A stretch of 64,000 nucleotides of DNA from Desulfovibrio desulfuricans (GCF_004801255.1 NZ_CP036295.1:2690001-2754000); one strand, 5' to 3'; positions 16,961 through 26,020 are shown, numbered from the stretch's first letter. Program-made: numbers and translations. The notes: generated from the sequence alone by a model not told the origin.

Positions 16961-17365
16961 ATGCCTATTTCTGACCATCTGGACGATCTCCAGCGCGTGT
17001 GTGCGAAAGCAGTGCAGCAGCACAATTGGCCGCTCGAAAAAGTATTCCGCTCCGGCCTTATGTCCATCAGGGAATACAGTGCTGACTACGATACCCTCAT
17101 TGACGACAACAATCCCTTTTATCAGGAGTTTACCCATTGCTCGCAGCAGGATGCCATCAGCGAGGATGATCTGTTCAGCCTGTTTGAATGTCTGGTAATT
17201 TTTATCCGCATGCGGCAAATGGTCGCCCCCGGTCTGCGCCTCAGCGCTAAAGAACAAAGCGTGCTTGAATATTTTGAAACCTGCGGCGAGTGGACGGCCT
17301 GCGATGAGACGGTCGTGAGCCAATGGTACTGGAAGCACCTGCCCGAGACCAGCAGGCACCACTAG
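16961..17365 (+). CDS. Hypothetical cytoplasmic protein
   Basis: This 134-residue acidic protein has no signal peptide or membrane span and belongs to no family I recognise. It is largely helical by appearance, with an aromatic/acidic patch (NNPFYQEFTHCSQQDAISED) and a C-terminal segment YFETCGEWTACDETVVSQWY holding two cysteines. CAGGAG precedes the ATG. It is a monocistronic unit with its own candidate promoter and a terminator region downstream. Confidence 0.7.
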   Translation: MPISDHLDDLQRVCAKAVQQHNWPLEKVFRSGLMSIREYSADYDTLIDDNNPFYQEFTHCSQQDAISEDDLFSLFECLVIFIRMRQMVAPGLRLSAKEQSVLEYFETCGEWTACDETVVSQWYWKHLPETSRHH

Positions 17366-17404
17366 CAATAGCATCGAACAATAGCGGACTGCGAACCGCT
17401 GACC

Positions 17405-17460
17405 GCGTGCCCGCATGGGCACGCCAACAGTGCGACGCCGGAGGTTGCCCCCTTCCGGCG
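17405..17460. other. Two hairpins in an intergenic region
   Basis: GCGTGCCC (17405-17412) pairs perfectly with GGGCACGC (17417-17424) across GCAT. CGCCGGA (17436-17442) pairs with TCCGGCG (17454-17460). With the terminator at 17519-17553 this gives three consecutive stems in a 210-bp gene-free interval, so a small structured RNA is possible. Confidence 0.4.
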
Positions 17461-17518
17461 CTTGGCCGACAGGCTGCCAGGTTGTGCAAGCCTTGAAGGC
17501 AGACAGCGCGGCACACGC

Positions 17519-17553
17519 AAAGGGCGGGACATGCCAAGCATGCCCCGCCCTTT
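17519..17553. terminator. Bidirectional terminator-like hairpin between convergent genes
   Basis: AAAGGGCGGG (17519-17528) pairs with CCCGCCCTTT (17544-17553), with four further inner pairs. It ends the plus-strand gene at 17365 and the minus-strand lactate operon. Confidence 0.75.
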
Positions 17554-17576
17554 CTGTATTCTGTCAGGCAGTCTGA

Positions 17577-19727
17577 TTATTTCTTGAGGTTTTCGGCCAG
17601 AAGTTCGGCGATGTGGTCAACCTTGATCTTGAGCCCCTGTTTTTCAGCGCCGCCACGTATCTGCATGACGCAGCCGGGGCAGTCGACCACCAGGCGGTCG
17701 GCGCCGGTGGCCTTCATGTTGGCGATCTTCTTGTCCAGCAGCTGGGCCGAGATTTCGGGGAACTTCACAGAGTAGCTGCCGCCAAAACCGCAGCACACTT
17801 CTTCTTCCTCGCAGGGCACGTATTCGGCGGCGTCGCCGATAAGTTCACGCGGGGCTTTTTTCACGCCCAGGCCGCGGCACAGGTGGCACGAAGCATGGTA
17901 AGTGACCTTTTGCGCGGACTTGTTGAAGTCCTCGGGCTTGAGGCCCAGCACGTCGTGCACAAAGGAACTGAAGTCGATGATCTTGGCTGCAAAGGCCTGA
18001 GCTTCCACAGTCGAAAAATCACTGTCCAGGATTTCAGGATAGTGGTGCTTGAGGTGACCGGCGCAGCTGGCGCACAGGGTGATGATGTAGTCGTAGTTGC
18101 CGCCGCGGAAGGCCGCAATGTTCTGCTTGGCCACATCCACCGATGTTTTGCGCTGCCCCATCATTTCAAGCGGCAGGCCGCAGCAGGACTGCTCCATGGG
18201 GAAGTCAACGGCCACGTTTTTGGCGGCCAGAATCTTCACGCAGGCTTCCAGCTCTTCGGGATAGATGAAGTCCTGGGCGCAACCGCTGAAAAGGGCCACG
18301 CGCAGGGTGGGGTTCTGCACCTTGGGGGCCAGATCGGGCCAACGATCGCGGAAGGACTTGTTGGCGATGGCGGGCAGAGCCTTGAAGTTGTGCTTGCCAA
18401 GGAACACCGCAGGCAGGTGGCGCTGGAACTGCGCCCCACGCGTAAAGGGCTTCTGGGCAAAACTGGCGAACTTGAGCAGTTTGTGAAAAAGCTTGCGGTT
18501 CTTCATCACGGCCGAAAGCAGATTGGCCTCAACGGGCGCGCCCTGCTCCGCGTTGAGGCGCGAGCGCACTTCGCGGATAAGACGCGGCAGGTCAATGCCG
18601 CCAGCGCAGACGTTGGCGCACGATTCGCAGCCCATGCAGTTCTGGCTGAGGATGCGCGCACGGTCCTTGCCGTGGAAGAAGTACGTGAGGATCAGACCAA
18701 TGGCGCCAATGTAGATGTAGCCCATCTTGTGGCCGCCCACGAGGCGGTACACGGGGCAGACGTTGGCGCAAGCGCCGCAGCGCACGCAGCGGAACACCTG
18801 CGAGAACAGGGGATCCTTGGCGATTTCGGTGCGGCCATTGTCCAGAAAGACCACGTGCAGCACTTTTTTGTTATCGGCGCTGGCGGCGCAGGGACCGGCG
18901 CCGCACATCCAGGTAACGTAAGAGGTCAGGCGCTGGGCGGTGGCGTTGCGGGGCAGCACCTGCAGGGCCACCAGGGCGTCGTCCAGCTTGGTCACCAGCT
19001 TGTCCAGACCGGCAATGGCCACATGCACGCGCGGCAGGGTGGTGACCATGCGGGCGTTGCCTTCGTTGGTGACGGTAGAGATTGCGCCGTTTTCGGCCAC
19101 GGCAAAGTTGCAGCCGCTCACGCCCATGTCGGCGGCGATAAACTTGCGGCGCAGCTGCACGCGGGCCACCTTGACCAGGCGCTGGATGTCCGAGTCCTGC
19201 TTGACGCCGGTGGCCTTGGTAAAGTCGTCGGCCACCTGATAACGCGACAGGTGGATGGCGGGCATAACCATGTGCGAAGGACCTTCGTGGCGCAACTGGA
19301 TGATCCATTCGCCAAGGTCGGTTTCGTCCACAATCAGGCCGTTGCCTTCAAGGGCGGTGTTCAGCCCGATTTCTTCGGCGGTCATGGACTTGGACTTGAC
19401 CACCTTTTTGACTTTGTTTTCCTTGGCAATGCGAACGATGATGTCGTTGGCTTCGGCAGCGGTGGCGGCACGGTGCACGTGCACGCCGCGCTTTTCGGCC
19501 TCGGTCTTGAACTGCGCGTACAGTTCTTCCATGTGCTGACAGGCATAGTCCTTTGCGTCGGCAATCTGCTTGATCAGGGCTTTTTCGTCCACTTCCTTGA
19601 ACACGGCTTCGCGGTTGGCGCGGTAGGCCACGGCAAAGGTATCAAGGGTGCGGCGCAAAAATTCGTCGTTGAGGGCCTCGTCCAGTTCCTTATGATAGCC
19701 CGATGAGCTCTTGAGCGCGTCATGCAT
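17577..19727 (-). CDS. lutB: Lactate utilization Fe-S protein, fused LutB/LldF - LutA/LldE
   Basis: This 716-residue protein joins two subunits that are separate in many bacteria. The N-terminal half is a LutB/LldF (LUD) domain, with KSKSMTAEEIGLN near residue 112 and GAISTVTNEGNARM near 218. It is followed by two [4Fe-4S] motifs, CVRCGACANVCP and CMGCESCANVC (about 308-375). The C-terminal half has two CCG domains (SCCGLPLE near 540 and CCGFGG near 650) like LutA/LldE. The fused form is the arrangement in the Desulfovibrio organic-acid oxidation region, where it is tied to L-lactate oxidation. GGAGG lies eight bases before the ATG. The stop of lutC is 3 bp upstream, so the genes are coupled. 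Confidence 0.9.
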   Translation of the reverse strand: MHDALKSSSGYHKELDEALNDEFLRRTLDTFAVAYRANREAVFKEVDEKALIKQIADAKDYACQHMEELYAQFKTEAEKRGVHVHRAATAAEANDIIVRIAKENKVKKVVKSKSMTAEEIGLNTALEGNGLIVDETDLGEWIIQLRHEGPSHMVMPAIHLSRYQVADDFTKATGVKQDSDIQRLVKVARVQLRRKFIAADMGVSGCNFAVAENGAISTVTNEGNARMVTTLPRVHVAIAGLDKLVTKLDDALVALQVLPRNATAQRLTSYVTWMCGAGPCAASADNKKVLHVVFLDNGRTEIAKDPLFSQVFRCVRCGACANVCPVYRLVGGHKMGYIYIGAIGLILTYFFHGKDRARILSQNCMGCESCANVCAGGIDLPRLIREVRSRLNAEQGAPVEANLLSAVMKNRKLFHKLLKFASFAQKPFTRGAQFQRHLPAVFLGKHNFKALPAIANKSFRDRWPDLAPKVQNPTLRVALFSGCAQDFIYPEELEACVKILAAKNVAVDFPMEQSCCGLPLEMMGQRKTSVDVAKQNIAAFRGGNYDYIITLCASCAGHLKHHYPEILDSDFSTVEAQAFAAKIIDFSSFVHDVLGLKPEDFNKSAQKVTYHASCHLCRGLGVKKAPRELIGDAAEYVPCEEEEVCCGFGGSYSVKFPEISAQLLDKKIANMKATGADRLVVDCPGCVMQIRGGAEKQGLKIKVDHIAELLAENLKK

Positions 19728-19730
19728 GGG

Positions 19731-20357
19731 TTAGTCCTCCAACAAAATGATATGCAGTTCCAGCGGCCCATGCACGCCCACGGCCGCCACCCGCTCGATA
19801 TCGGCTGTACGGCTGGGGCCGGTCACCAGGGTGGTGTAGGTGGCGGAGCCCGCGTTCATGCGCTCGCGCAGCAACTGGGCCATTGCAGGCAGATCGGGGT
19901 AAATAGTGGATTTGCGCAGCATCAAAACGGACACCTCGGAGATCATGCCCGTAAGGCGCACATCTTCGCTGTCGGTATTGAGCATACAGGTTCCGCTGGC
20001 GGCAATGCCCAGTTCCGCAGTGGAAACACCCACATCGATACCGGCAAGATAGTTGCGCAGCCCTTCACGGATGCACAGAAAACCCTTTTCTTCGCAGGCG
20101 GCGGCCAGCGTGGCGTAATCGGCCTCGCTCATCTGCGGCGCGGCGACCACACGCTTGACGCGCGTAGGAACCTTGTTGGGGCCAAGCGGGCCCTGCTCGG
20201 TGCCGGGCTCGTCAGCCAGAAGTTCGGCAGGCGCCTTGTTGGCGCACACATCCACAATATATTGCAAGGCGGCTGCCATGCTGGGCACTTCCTGGACCAC
20301 GGCGTTAACTGCCGCAGCCTTGGCGGAAAAGGCTTCTACCAATTCCTGCTGTGTCAT
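19731..20357 (-). CDS. lutC: Lactate utilization protein LutC/LldG
   Basis: This LUD-domain partner of LutB, 208 residues, is needed for L-lactate oxidation to pyruvate. Conserved features are the GIDVGVSTAELGIAASGTC segment and the C-terminal VTGPSRTADIERVAAVGVHGP. The start at 20357 (MTQQELVEAF) is chosen because the upstream in-frame ATG at 20375 would make the ribosome site AAGGAG part of the coding sequence (codons 3-4). That same AAGGAG sits six bases before 20357. It lies immediately upstream of lutB in the operon. Confidence 0.88.
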   Translation of the reverse strand: MTQQELVEAFSAKAAAVNAVVQEVPSMAAALQYIVDVCANKAPAELLADEPGTEQGPLGPNKVPTRVKRVVAAPQMSEADYATLAAACEEKGFLCIREGLRNYLAGIDVGVSTAELGIAASGTCMLNTDSEDVRLTGMISEVSVLMLRKSTIYPDLPAMAQLLRERMNAGSATYTTLVTGPSRTADIERVAAVGVHGPLELHIILLED

Positions 20358-20551
20358 AAATAACTCCTTTTTCAAAAACGCCTGGTTCGCTCACCATGCA
20401 GCATCGCCGTAAAAAACGAACTTGCCGCTGGCCATATCCAACCACGGACGACTCGCTGCGTATACCGCCAACGGCGCACAGCGTCAGGACTTCCAGACAC
20501 GCCCCCGGTTCCGCTTCAGCCTTTGGGCAAAGCAGGCCGTCGGGCGAGAAG

Positions 20552-20584
20552 CGTCGGCGGGGAGCCCACAGATCCCCGCCGACG
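20552..20584 (-). other. Strong stem-loop between glcF and lutC
   Basis: CGTCGGCGGGGA (20552-20563) pairs perfectly with TCCCCGCCGACG (20573-20584), only 9 bp after the glcF stop on the minus strand. No T-run follows. It may be a 3'-protecting or partial-termination structure that sets the ratio of glcDF to lutCB messages. Confidence 0.65.
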
Positions 20585-20592
20585 TTCCAATG

Positions 20593-21888
20593 TTACTTCA
20601 GGCTTTCGGCGTACAACTCAATGGTGTGCTTGACGCGCACGGAATCGTGATTGTGCGAAAGCACATCCTCAAGCTGCATCATGCACGCGGGGCAACCAGC
20701 GGCCACAATCTTGGCGCCGGAGGCCACCACGTTGTTGCGCTTGCGCTGGCCGATTTTGCGCGAGTAGTCATAGTGGAAGAGGTTGAACGAGCCACCGCAG
20801 CCGCAGCAACGGTCGGCCTCGGCCATTTCTGTCACCTTGTAGGCGGGGTTGGCCGCAATGATCGCGCGGGGCTGGCTGACCACGCCCAGCGATTTTTTGA
20901 GATGGCAAGAGTCGTGATAGGTCACGCTGACCGCATTGTCCTGGGGTTGAGCCGCAGGCTTCACATTGAGCACATCCACCAAAAAGGCGTTGATGTCCAT
21001 GGCCTTGGCCGCAATTTCTTCGACCTTGCGCTTTTCAACAGAGCCGAGGCGGTGCGCATAGCGGGGCCACAGTTCCTTGAGCGTGGAGGTGCAGGAACCG
21101 CAGGGGCTCAGGATGTAGTCAAAGTCGCCGTTTTTGAGGGCTTCGACGTTCACGCGCATCTGCTCCACCATGCCCTTGGCGTCGCCGGACGAAAGGGCCG
21201 GGATACCGCAGCAGGTGAGGTTTTTGGGCATGAACACGGCCACGTTGTGATAACGCAGCACCTTCAGACAGGCCTCGGCCATTTCGATGTACATCTTGTC
21301 GCCCACGCAGCCGGGGAAGAACGCCACCTTGAGCCCGCCAGCGCGGCGGGGCTCGTCAAGCGCGCCATAACGGGCGTGCAGCGGCTTTTTTGCCAGGGGG
21401 TGAATGTGGCGGTCGCCCAGCATAAAGTTGAGCAGCGGGGCGCACACGGTACCCTGCGCGTCGTTGCTCGAGCCAAAAATAAGGCCCTGCATGGGCGCGC
21501 CAACACGCATGGCAAAGTTAAACAGGCCGGGCTTGGTCAGAAGAGAACGGAAAATCATCTTCTTGACCGGGTGCAGGCCAATAAACTCGTTTACGATTTC
21601 GCGGGCTTCCATGAAAACGTCCATAATCTGGACGCCCGGAGGGCAGGCGGCCTGGCAGGAACCGCACAAAAGGCAGCGGCCCAGTTTTTCAGCCACCGCA
21701 GCGGGATCCTTGATCATTTCATGGGCCAGATTATCAATAAGGGCCAGCTTGCCGCGAGCCACGTCGGCTTCCATACCGGTGGCGCCGAACATGGGGCACA
21801 CGGCCTGGCACATGCCGCATTTCATGCAGGCAGTGATCCTGTCGTCCAGAGCCATCAGTCTCTGGGCCAGTTCGTGCATAGTACTCAT
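20593..21888 (-). CDS. glcF: Lactate/glycolate dehydrogenase iron-sulfur subunit (GlcF-like)
   Basis: This 431-residue electron-transfer partner of the FAD subunit has two N-terminal [4Fe-4S] motifs, CMKCGMCQAVCP (about 21-32) and CLLCGSCQAACP (about 72-83). Two CCG (heterodisulfide-reductase-like) domains follow, with CCGIPALSSGD and CCGCGGSFN. In Desulfovibrio the equivalent gene next to the D-lactate dehydrogenase is cotranscribed with it and passes electrons to the membrane. AGGAG precedes the ATG at 21888. The next gene upstream, glcD, is 113 bp away with no obvious terminator between. Confidence 0.9.
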   Translation of the reverse strand: MSTMHELAQRLMALDDRITACMKCGMCQAVCPMFGATGMEADVARGKLALIDNLAHEMIKDPAAVAEKLGRCLLCGSCQAACPPGVQIMDVFMEAREIVNEFIGLHPVKKMIFRSLLTKPGLFNFAMRVGAPMQGLIFGSSNDAQGTVCAPLLNFMLGDRHIHPLAKKPLHARYGALDEPRRAGGLKVAFFPGCVGDKMYIEMAEACLKVLRYHNVAVFMPKNLTCCGIPALSSGDAKGMVEQMRVNVEALKNGDFDYILSPCGSCTSTLKELWPRYAHRLGSVEKRKVEEIAAKAMDINAFLVDVLNVKPAAQPQDNAVSVTYHDSCHLKKSLGVVSQPRAIIAANPAYKVTEMAEADRCCGCGGSFNLFHYDYSRKIGQRKRNNVVASGAKIVAAGCPACMMQLEDVLSHNHDSVRVKHTIELYAESLK

Positions 21889-22001
21889 GAAACGCTCCTG
21901 GAGCGGTTGAATTTTTGCTCTTGCTCGGCGATGCAGGGCCTGCGCCCCGCCGCCGAAAGAAACGTGGGTTACCCCTTGTCCCTACAAGTCCCAGGCAGCG
22001 C

Positions 22002-23387
22002 CTAGATGCCCACCAGCTTGGTGGAATTGAGCAACCCCTTGGGATCAAGAGCCCGGCGCAACCGCTGCGAGAAAAGAATGGTGCCGCGCGAGGTTTCTTT
22101 TTCCATCCACTTGGACTTGGCGGTTCCGATGCCGTGCTCGCCAGAAAGCGTGCCCTTCAGCTTGATGGCCATATCGAACATTTCGTCGATGGCTTCTTCC
22201 ACGCGCTTGAATTCTTCAACGTCGCGCTTGTCGCACAGGAAGGTGGGGTGCAGGTTGCCGTCGCCAGCGTGGCCAAAGGTGCCCACTTCGAGGCGGTACT
22301 TGGCGGCGATGTCGTTGACGGCTTTGACCATGGCAGGAATCTGCGAACGCGGCACAGTGGCGTCTTCAAGCACGGTGGTGGGACGGGCGCGGGCCAGCAC
22401 GGGCAGAGCCATGCGGCGGGCTTCCCAAAGCTTGAACTTTTCTTCGGCGTCCTTGGGCACGTGCACGGCGGTGGCTTTATTGGCCTTCAGCACTCTTTCA
22501 ACGGCTTCGGCATCGTCCGCGACCTGGGCGGGGTGGCCGTCCACTTCGATAAGCAGGATGGCGCCAGCATCACGCGGCAGACCCGTCTTGGTGAAGTCGT
22601 CGACGCGCACGATGGTGTTGTTGTCGAGAAATTCAAGGGTACAGGGCACAACGTGGGCGGCAATGATGCCCGCCACGGCGTCGGCTGCGTTCTGCACATC
22701 GGCGAACACGGCCATCAGGGCCTTGGAGGCCTTTGGCGGCGGCACAAGCTTGAGGATGGCTTCGGAAATGACGCCCAGCGTACCTTCAGACTGCACCATC
22801 ATGCCGGCAAGGTTGTAGCCGGTAACGCACTTGACCGTGCGCGAACCGGATTTGACCACTTCGCCCGTGGCGTCGAAAAATTCGATGCCCATGAGGTAGT
22901 CCTTGGTAACGCCGTACTTGAGACCGCGCAGGCCTCCGGCGTTTTCAGCAATGTTGCCCGCGAGGGTCGACACAGCCTGAGAACCCGGATCGGGGGGGTA
23001 GAACAGGTTTTTCTTGGCCACGGTAGTGGCAAATTCGGCAGTGATGACGCCCGGCTCCACCACCGCGTACAAGTCGTCGGAATTGATTTCGATGATGCGG
23101 TTGAGGCCGGTGGTCAGGATGACCACGGTTTCAGACTTGTCGGGGATGGTGCCGCCGGAGAGGTTGGTTCCCGCGCCGCGCACGGTCATGGGAATGCCGT
23201 TGTCGTACAGTTTTTTTACACACTGGCCGAGCTGTTCCTTGGTAGTGGGACGCACCACCAACGAAGGCATGACTGCGGGCAGCACCGCAGAATCATACGA
23301 GTAGCTCATGCGGTCGGCTTCGGAACTAAATACGTTTTCCTTACCGATCATGTCTTCAAAATCCTTAATCAACGCCTGGCTTGCCAT
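22002..23387 (-). CDS. glcD: FAD-linked D-lactate dehydrogenase (GlcD/Dld-II-like)
   Basis: This flavoprotein of the vanillyl-alcohol-oxidase superfamily has 461 residues. The PP-loop FAD motif RGAGTNLSGGTIP is near residue 70, with DPGSQAVSTLAGNIAENAGG near 132. The C-terminal substrate segment GTFGHAGDGNLHPTFL (about 372-387) and GEHGIGTAKSKWM follow. It oxidises D-lactate or glycolate to the keto acid and hands electrons to the GlcF-like subunit. The Desulfovibrio gene order (glcD, glcF, lutC, lutB) favours lactate. It is first in the operon, with a full AAGGAGG site before the ATG at 23387. A candidate promoter with an embedded palindrome lies about 90 bp upstream. Confidence 0.9.
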   Translation of the reverse strand: MASQALIKDFEDMIGKENVFSSEADRMSYSYDSAVLPAVMPSLVVRPTTKEQLGQCVKKLYDNGIPMTVRGAGTNLSGGTIPDKSETVVILTTGLNRIIEINSDDLYAVVEPGVITAEFATTVAKKNLFYPPDPGSQAVSTLAGNIAENAGGLRGLKYGVTKDYLMGIEFFDATGEVVKSGSRTVKCVTGYNLAGMMVQSEGTLGVISEAILKLVPPPKASKALMAVFADVQNAADAVAGIIAAHVVPCTLEFLDNNTIVRVDDFTKTGLPRDAGAILLIEVDGHPAQVADDAEAVERVLKANKATAVHVPKDAEEKFKLWEARRMALPVLARARPTTVLEDATVPRSQIPAMVKAVNDIAAKYRLEVGTFGHAGDGNLHPTFLCDKRDVEEFKRVEEAIDEMFDMAIKLKGTLSGEHGIGTAKSKWMEKETSRGTILFSQRLRRALDPKGLLNSTKLVGI

Positions 23388-23473
23388 AAGGCCTCCTTAA
23401 AAAGTCCGTCATCAACGTCTTTACGGTATGGCACAGACCGCGCGCCCCTTGCGCGGGCCTGATAGGTTTGATT

Positions 23474-23502
23474 CCCATAAGGCTGTTTGAACAGCCGGTC
23501 AA
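23474..23502 (-). promoter_or_regulatory. Candidate promoter of the lactate operon with a palindrome filling the spacer
   Basis: On the minus strand TTGACC (23497-23502) and TATGGG (23474-23479) are 17 bp apart. The spacer is almost entirely the 16-bp palindrome GGCTGTT-TG-AACAGCC (plus-strand coordinates 23481-23496). The palindrome is certain; promoter status is an inference because the -10 is weak. It could instead be an activator site for a distant-acting regulator. Confidence 0.5.
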
Positions 23503-24011
23503 CATTTTTACGAGAATGAAGACCTATAGCGTTGTTTGACAAGTTTGCAAAGGGCACCGGCCAAAAAACTTTGGTATCACAGTCTGACCTTCTCAAACCC
23601 ATACAACGCGCTGCGGCTGATCATTGCCGCAAACAAACCAAAAACATCAAGGCAATCTGAATTGTTTTAGTGAGTTAAGACAACCAAAGAAAGAGAGAAG
23701 ACAAAGGACGCAGCAGAGAGGCTCAACCCGTAGCCGATAAAAACACCTGAAAAAAGTGTAGCCGATGCCGCCTTAATAAACAAATATTCTCAGCAATACG
23801 GGTTTTGCAGAGTTGCTAAACAGAGCGGATTGTTGGCTGTGCGCGCTGGCCACCCCCGTAAGCGGCCAGACCGGGATCGGTGCGGACCGGTTGGCCAGCC
23901 GCCTGTCCCGCCCAGCAAGCTCTGGAGCAAATGCCGGGCGGGGCAACAGAGCGGATGGAAAGCCGCCAATGTCGCCGCCTGCTCGGTGCGGCTGCGGCAA
24001 GCAGCTTGGCC
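23503..24011. other. Gene-free interval upstream of the lactate operon
   Basis: The half near 23503-23800 is relatively AT-rich and may hold additional regulatory sites. The half near 23840-24010 is GC-rich with interleaved inverted repeats, for example GCTGGCCA at 23845-23852 with TGGCCAGC at 23892-23899. Overlapping short ORFs exist on both strands but none has a ribosome site or protein-like features. Confidence 0.5.
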
Positions 24012-24566
24012 TTACTGGGCTTTTTGCTGGGTGGATTTTTTCCAAAAGAAAAAGTGCCCCATGGCCATGCCGCCGTGCCCCACGGCGTAGGCCAGAAGCA
24101 GCCACACAAAAAGGCCGTGCAGCGTTGCCGCCAGATGCGACGGGTTACCCAGCTGCCAAGATCTGAACCACCACAACCCGGTAAGAAGCGACAGGCTCAA
24201 CGCCCCCATGCCGAGGCCCTGCACTACGCAGGCCAGCCCCTTGGGGCGGGGCGCGATGATGAGCTTGCCGCTGCGAATGGCGGCCGCATCCTTGGCGAGC
24301 TGCGCCATGTCGCCCCACAGATAGGGGAAATAATGACGCGGCCCCCGCATGCCAAGCCCGCAGGCAATCAGCCCAAAACCCAGCACGCAGAGCGCAAGGC
24401 CAAAAACCATGTGCATCGTGCCCAGCCCCAGCAGCTGGGTCAGCACCTGCAGCAGCACCATGCACACCACGACCGCGTGCAAAACACGCAACAACGGCGG
24501 CTGGAAAAAACCAAGAAAGCGCCACAACAGACCAAGCTGGGATTTAGGCATTGCGTCCACGCCCAT
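24012..24566 (-). CDS. Cytochrome b561-type membrane protein
   Basis: This 184-residue protein with four hydrophobic spans resembles the cytochrome b / Ni-hydrogenase b-subunit (PF01292) family. Candidate haem-ligating histidines sit in LRVLHAVVV (TM1), GTMHMVFGL (TM2), and ATLHGLFVW and AVGHGGMAMGHFFF (C-terminal spans). It probably moves electrons between a periplasmic donor and the quinone pool, but no partner dehydrogenase or multihaem cytochrome is adjacent. AAGGAGG precedes the ATG at 24566; the 44-residue upstream in-frame extension lacks any such signal. It is separated from ribBA by a terminator, so it has its own promoter. Confidence 0.75.
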   Translation of the reverse strand: MGVDAMPKSQLGLLWRFLGFFQPPLLRVLHAVVVCMVLLQVLTQLLGLGTMHMVFGLALCVLGFGLIACGLGMRGPRHYFPYLWGDMAQLAKDAAAIRSGKLIIAPRPKGLACVVQGLGMGALSLSLLTGLWWFRSWQLGNPSHLAATLHGLFVWLLLAYAVGHGGMAMGHFFFWKKSTQQKAQ

Positions 24567-24688
24567 AAAGGCCTCCTTGTTTTTTCCGCCCCGCCAGTGC
24601 TGACGGTTGTACAGCCAGCCGCTGCCGCAGCCGATTTTGCCAGTGCGCCGGTTGCTCTGCGTCAAAAAAACTGTGGCGGTACATCCGC

Positions 24689-24720
24689 AAAAAAACAAGC
24701 GCCGCCCCTAAGGGCGGCGC
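24689..24720 (-). terminator. Rho-independent terminator of ribBA
   Basis: Minus-strand stem GCGCCGCCC (24712-24720) with GGGCGGCGC (24699-24707) and a four-base loop, followed by a T-rich tail down to 24689. Confidence 0.9.
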
Positions 24721-24727
24721 AGCATAT

Positions 24728-25942
24728 CTAGTGATGGCACGAACAAGAAAGCATATGTGCCATTTTTTCTTTTTTGGTTCGCAGGTAATTTTCGTTTTCC
24801 GGGCACGATTCCATTTCAATGGGTACCCGTTCCACAATCTCAATGCCGTAGCCGGAGAGGCCCACGATTTTTTTGGGGTTGTTGGTGAGCAGGCGGATTT
24901 TGTGGATGCCCAGGTCAACCAGCATCTGCGCGCCGGTGCCGTAGTCGCGCAAATCGGGCGGGAAGCCCAGCTTGCGGTTGGCTTCCACGGTATCGTAGCC
25001 CTGATCCTGCAGCGCGTAGGCCTTGATTTTGTTGGCCAGGCCGATGCCGCGGCCTTCCTGCCGCATGTACAGCAGCGCTCCTCGGCCTTCTTTTTCGATC
25101 TGGCGCAGGGCCGCTCCCAGCTGGCCGCCGCAGTCGCAGCGCAACGAACCAAGCGCGTCGCCCGTGAGGCATTCGCTATGGATGCGGGTAAGCACCGGTT
25201 CGTGCGGGGAGAGGTCGCCCTTTATGAGCGCCAGATGCGTGCCGGGTTCGTTTTCGCTCTCGTAGGCGATAACGCTAAAGTCGCCAAAACGCGTGGGCAG
25301 ATGGGCCTGGGCCACGCGGCGCACCGAGACCTGACCCCGGTCGAGCCGGTAGCGGATGAGGTCCTTGACCGCCGCAATCTTGAGGCCGTGTTCCTGAGCA
25401 AAAATTTCGAGATCGGGCATACGGGCCATGGTGCCGTCGTCGCGCATGATCTCGCAGATGACCGATGCCGGTTTGAGCCCGGCAAGACGCGACAGGTCAA
25501 CGCCGCCTTCGGTTTGCCCGGCGCGCGAAAGCACGCCGCCAACCTTGGCCCGTAGCGGAAAGATATGACCGGGGGTCACAATGTCGTCAGGGCGCACGTT
25601 GTCTGCCACGGCAGCCTGAATGGTCGTGGCGCGGTCAGCTGCGGAGATGCCCGTGGTCACGCCCTCGCGCGCCTCGATGGAAATGGTGAAGTTGGTTCCA
25701 AAACGCGAACCGTTGCGCTGGGTCATCAGGGGCAGCTGCAGCCGGTCAATAATTTCAGGAGCCATGGGCAGGCAGATGAGGCCTCTGCCAAATTTGGCCA
25801 TAAAGTTGATGGCTTCCGGGGTCACGTGTTCGGCGGCCATGGTAAGGTCGCCTTCGTTCTCGCGGCCTTCGTCGTCAACCAGAATAATCATCTTGCCCTG
25901 CCGGATGTCGGCAATGGCTTCTTCTATGCTGCACAGTGGCAT
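24728..25942 (-). CDS. ribBA: Bifunctional DHBP synthase / GTP cyclohydrolase II
   Basis: This 404-residue fusion makes both riboflavin precursors. The N-terminal half (DHBP synthase) shows [11 protein letters not shown] near residue 30 and the [14 protein letters not shown] region. The C-terminal half (GTP cyclohydrolase II) has the zinc site [21 protein letters not shown] and the active-site [13 protein letters not shown]. The final CSCHH tail is unusual and could bind metal. The start at 25942 ([10 protein letters not shown]) follows AAGGA and is typical; the in-frame 26020 start adds 26 unlike residues. No other rib genes are adjacent, and the upstream region does not resemble an FMN riboswitch. 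Confidence 0.93.
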   Translation of the reverse strand: MPLCSIEEAIADIRQGKMIILVDDEGRENEGDLTMAAEHVTPEAINFMAKFGRGLICLPMAPEIIDRLQLPLMTQRNGSRFGTNFTISIEAREGVTTGISAADRATTIQAAVADNVRPDDIVTPGHIFPLRAKVGGVLSRAGQTEGGVDLSRLAGLKPASVICEIMRDDGTMARMPDLEIFAQEHGLKIAAVKDLIRYRLDRGQVSVRRVAQAHLPTRFGDFSVIAYESENEPGTHLALIKGDLSPHEPVLTRIHSECLTGDALGSLRCDCGGQLGAALRQIEKEGRGALLYMRQEGRGIGLANKIKAYALQDQGYDTVEANRKLGFPPDLRDYGTGAQMLVDLGIHKIRLLTNNPKKIVGLSGYGIEIVERVPIEMESCPENENYLRTKKEKMAHMLSCSCHH

Positions 25943-25991
25943 GTCGCTTCCTTCATTGCCCAACGGGGGGCGTGAATTTTTTCTTTCATCA

Positions 25992-26020
25992 AAATTAGGT
26001 ACGCAGGGGGGATCTGTCAA
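25992..26020 (-). promoter_or_regulatory. Sigma-70 promoter for ribBA
   Basis: Minus strand: TTGACA (26015-26020), 17-bp spacer, TAATTT (25992-25997), 49 bp before the ribBA ATG. The element GAGGCCTGCGG occurs twice just upstream (26023-26052). Confidence 0.65.

Noticed and set aside
17613..19706. 697-residue plus-strand ORF opposite the LutB fusion
   Set aside because: Antisense of a gene with clear Fe-S motifs; composition is dominated by His, Gly, Val and Ala as expected from the complementary frame.
23388..23600. Sigma-54 promoter for the lactate operon
   Set aside because: GG and GC dinucleotides near 23540-23560 occur but with spacing of 8 or 12 instead of 10.
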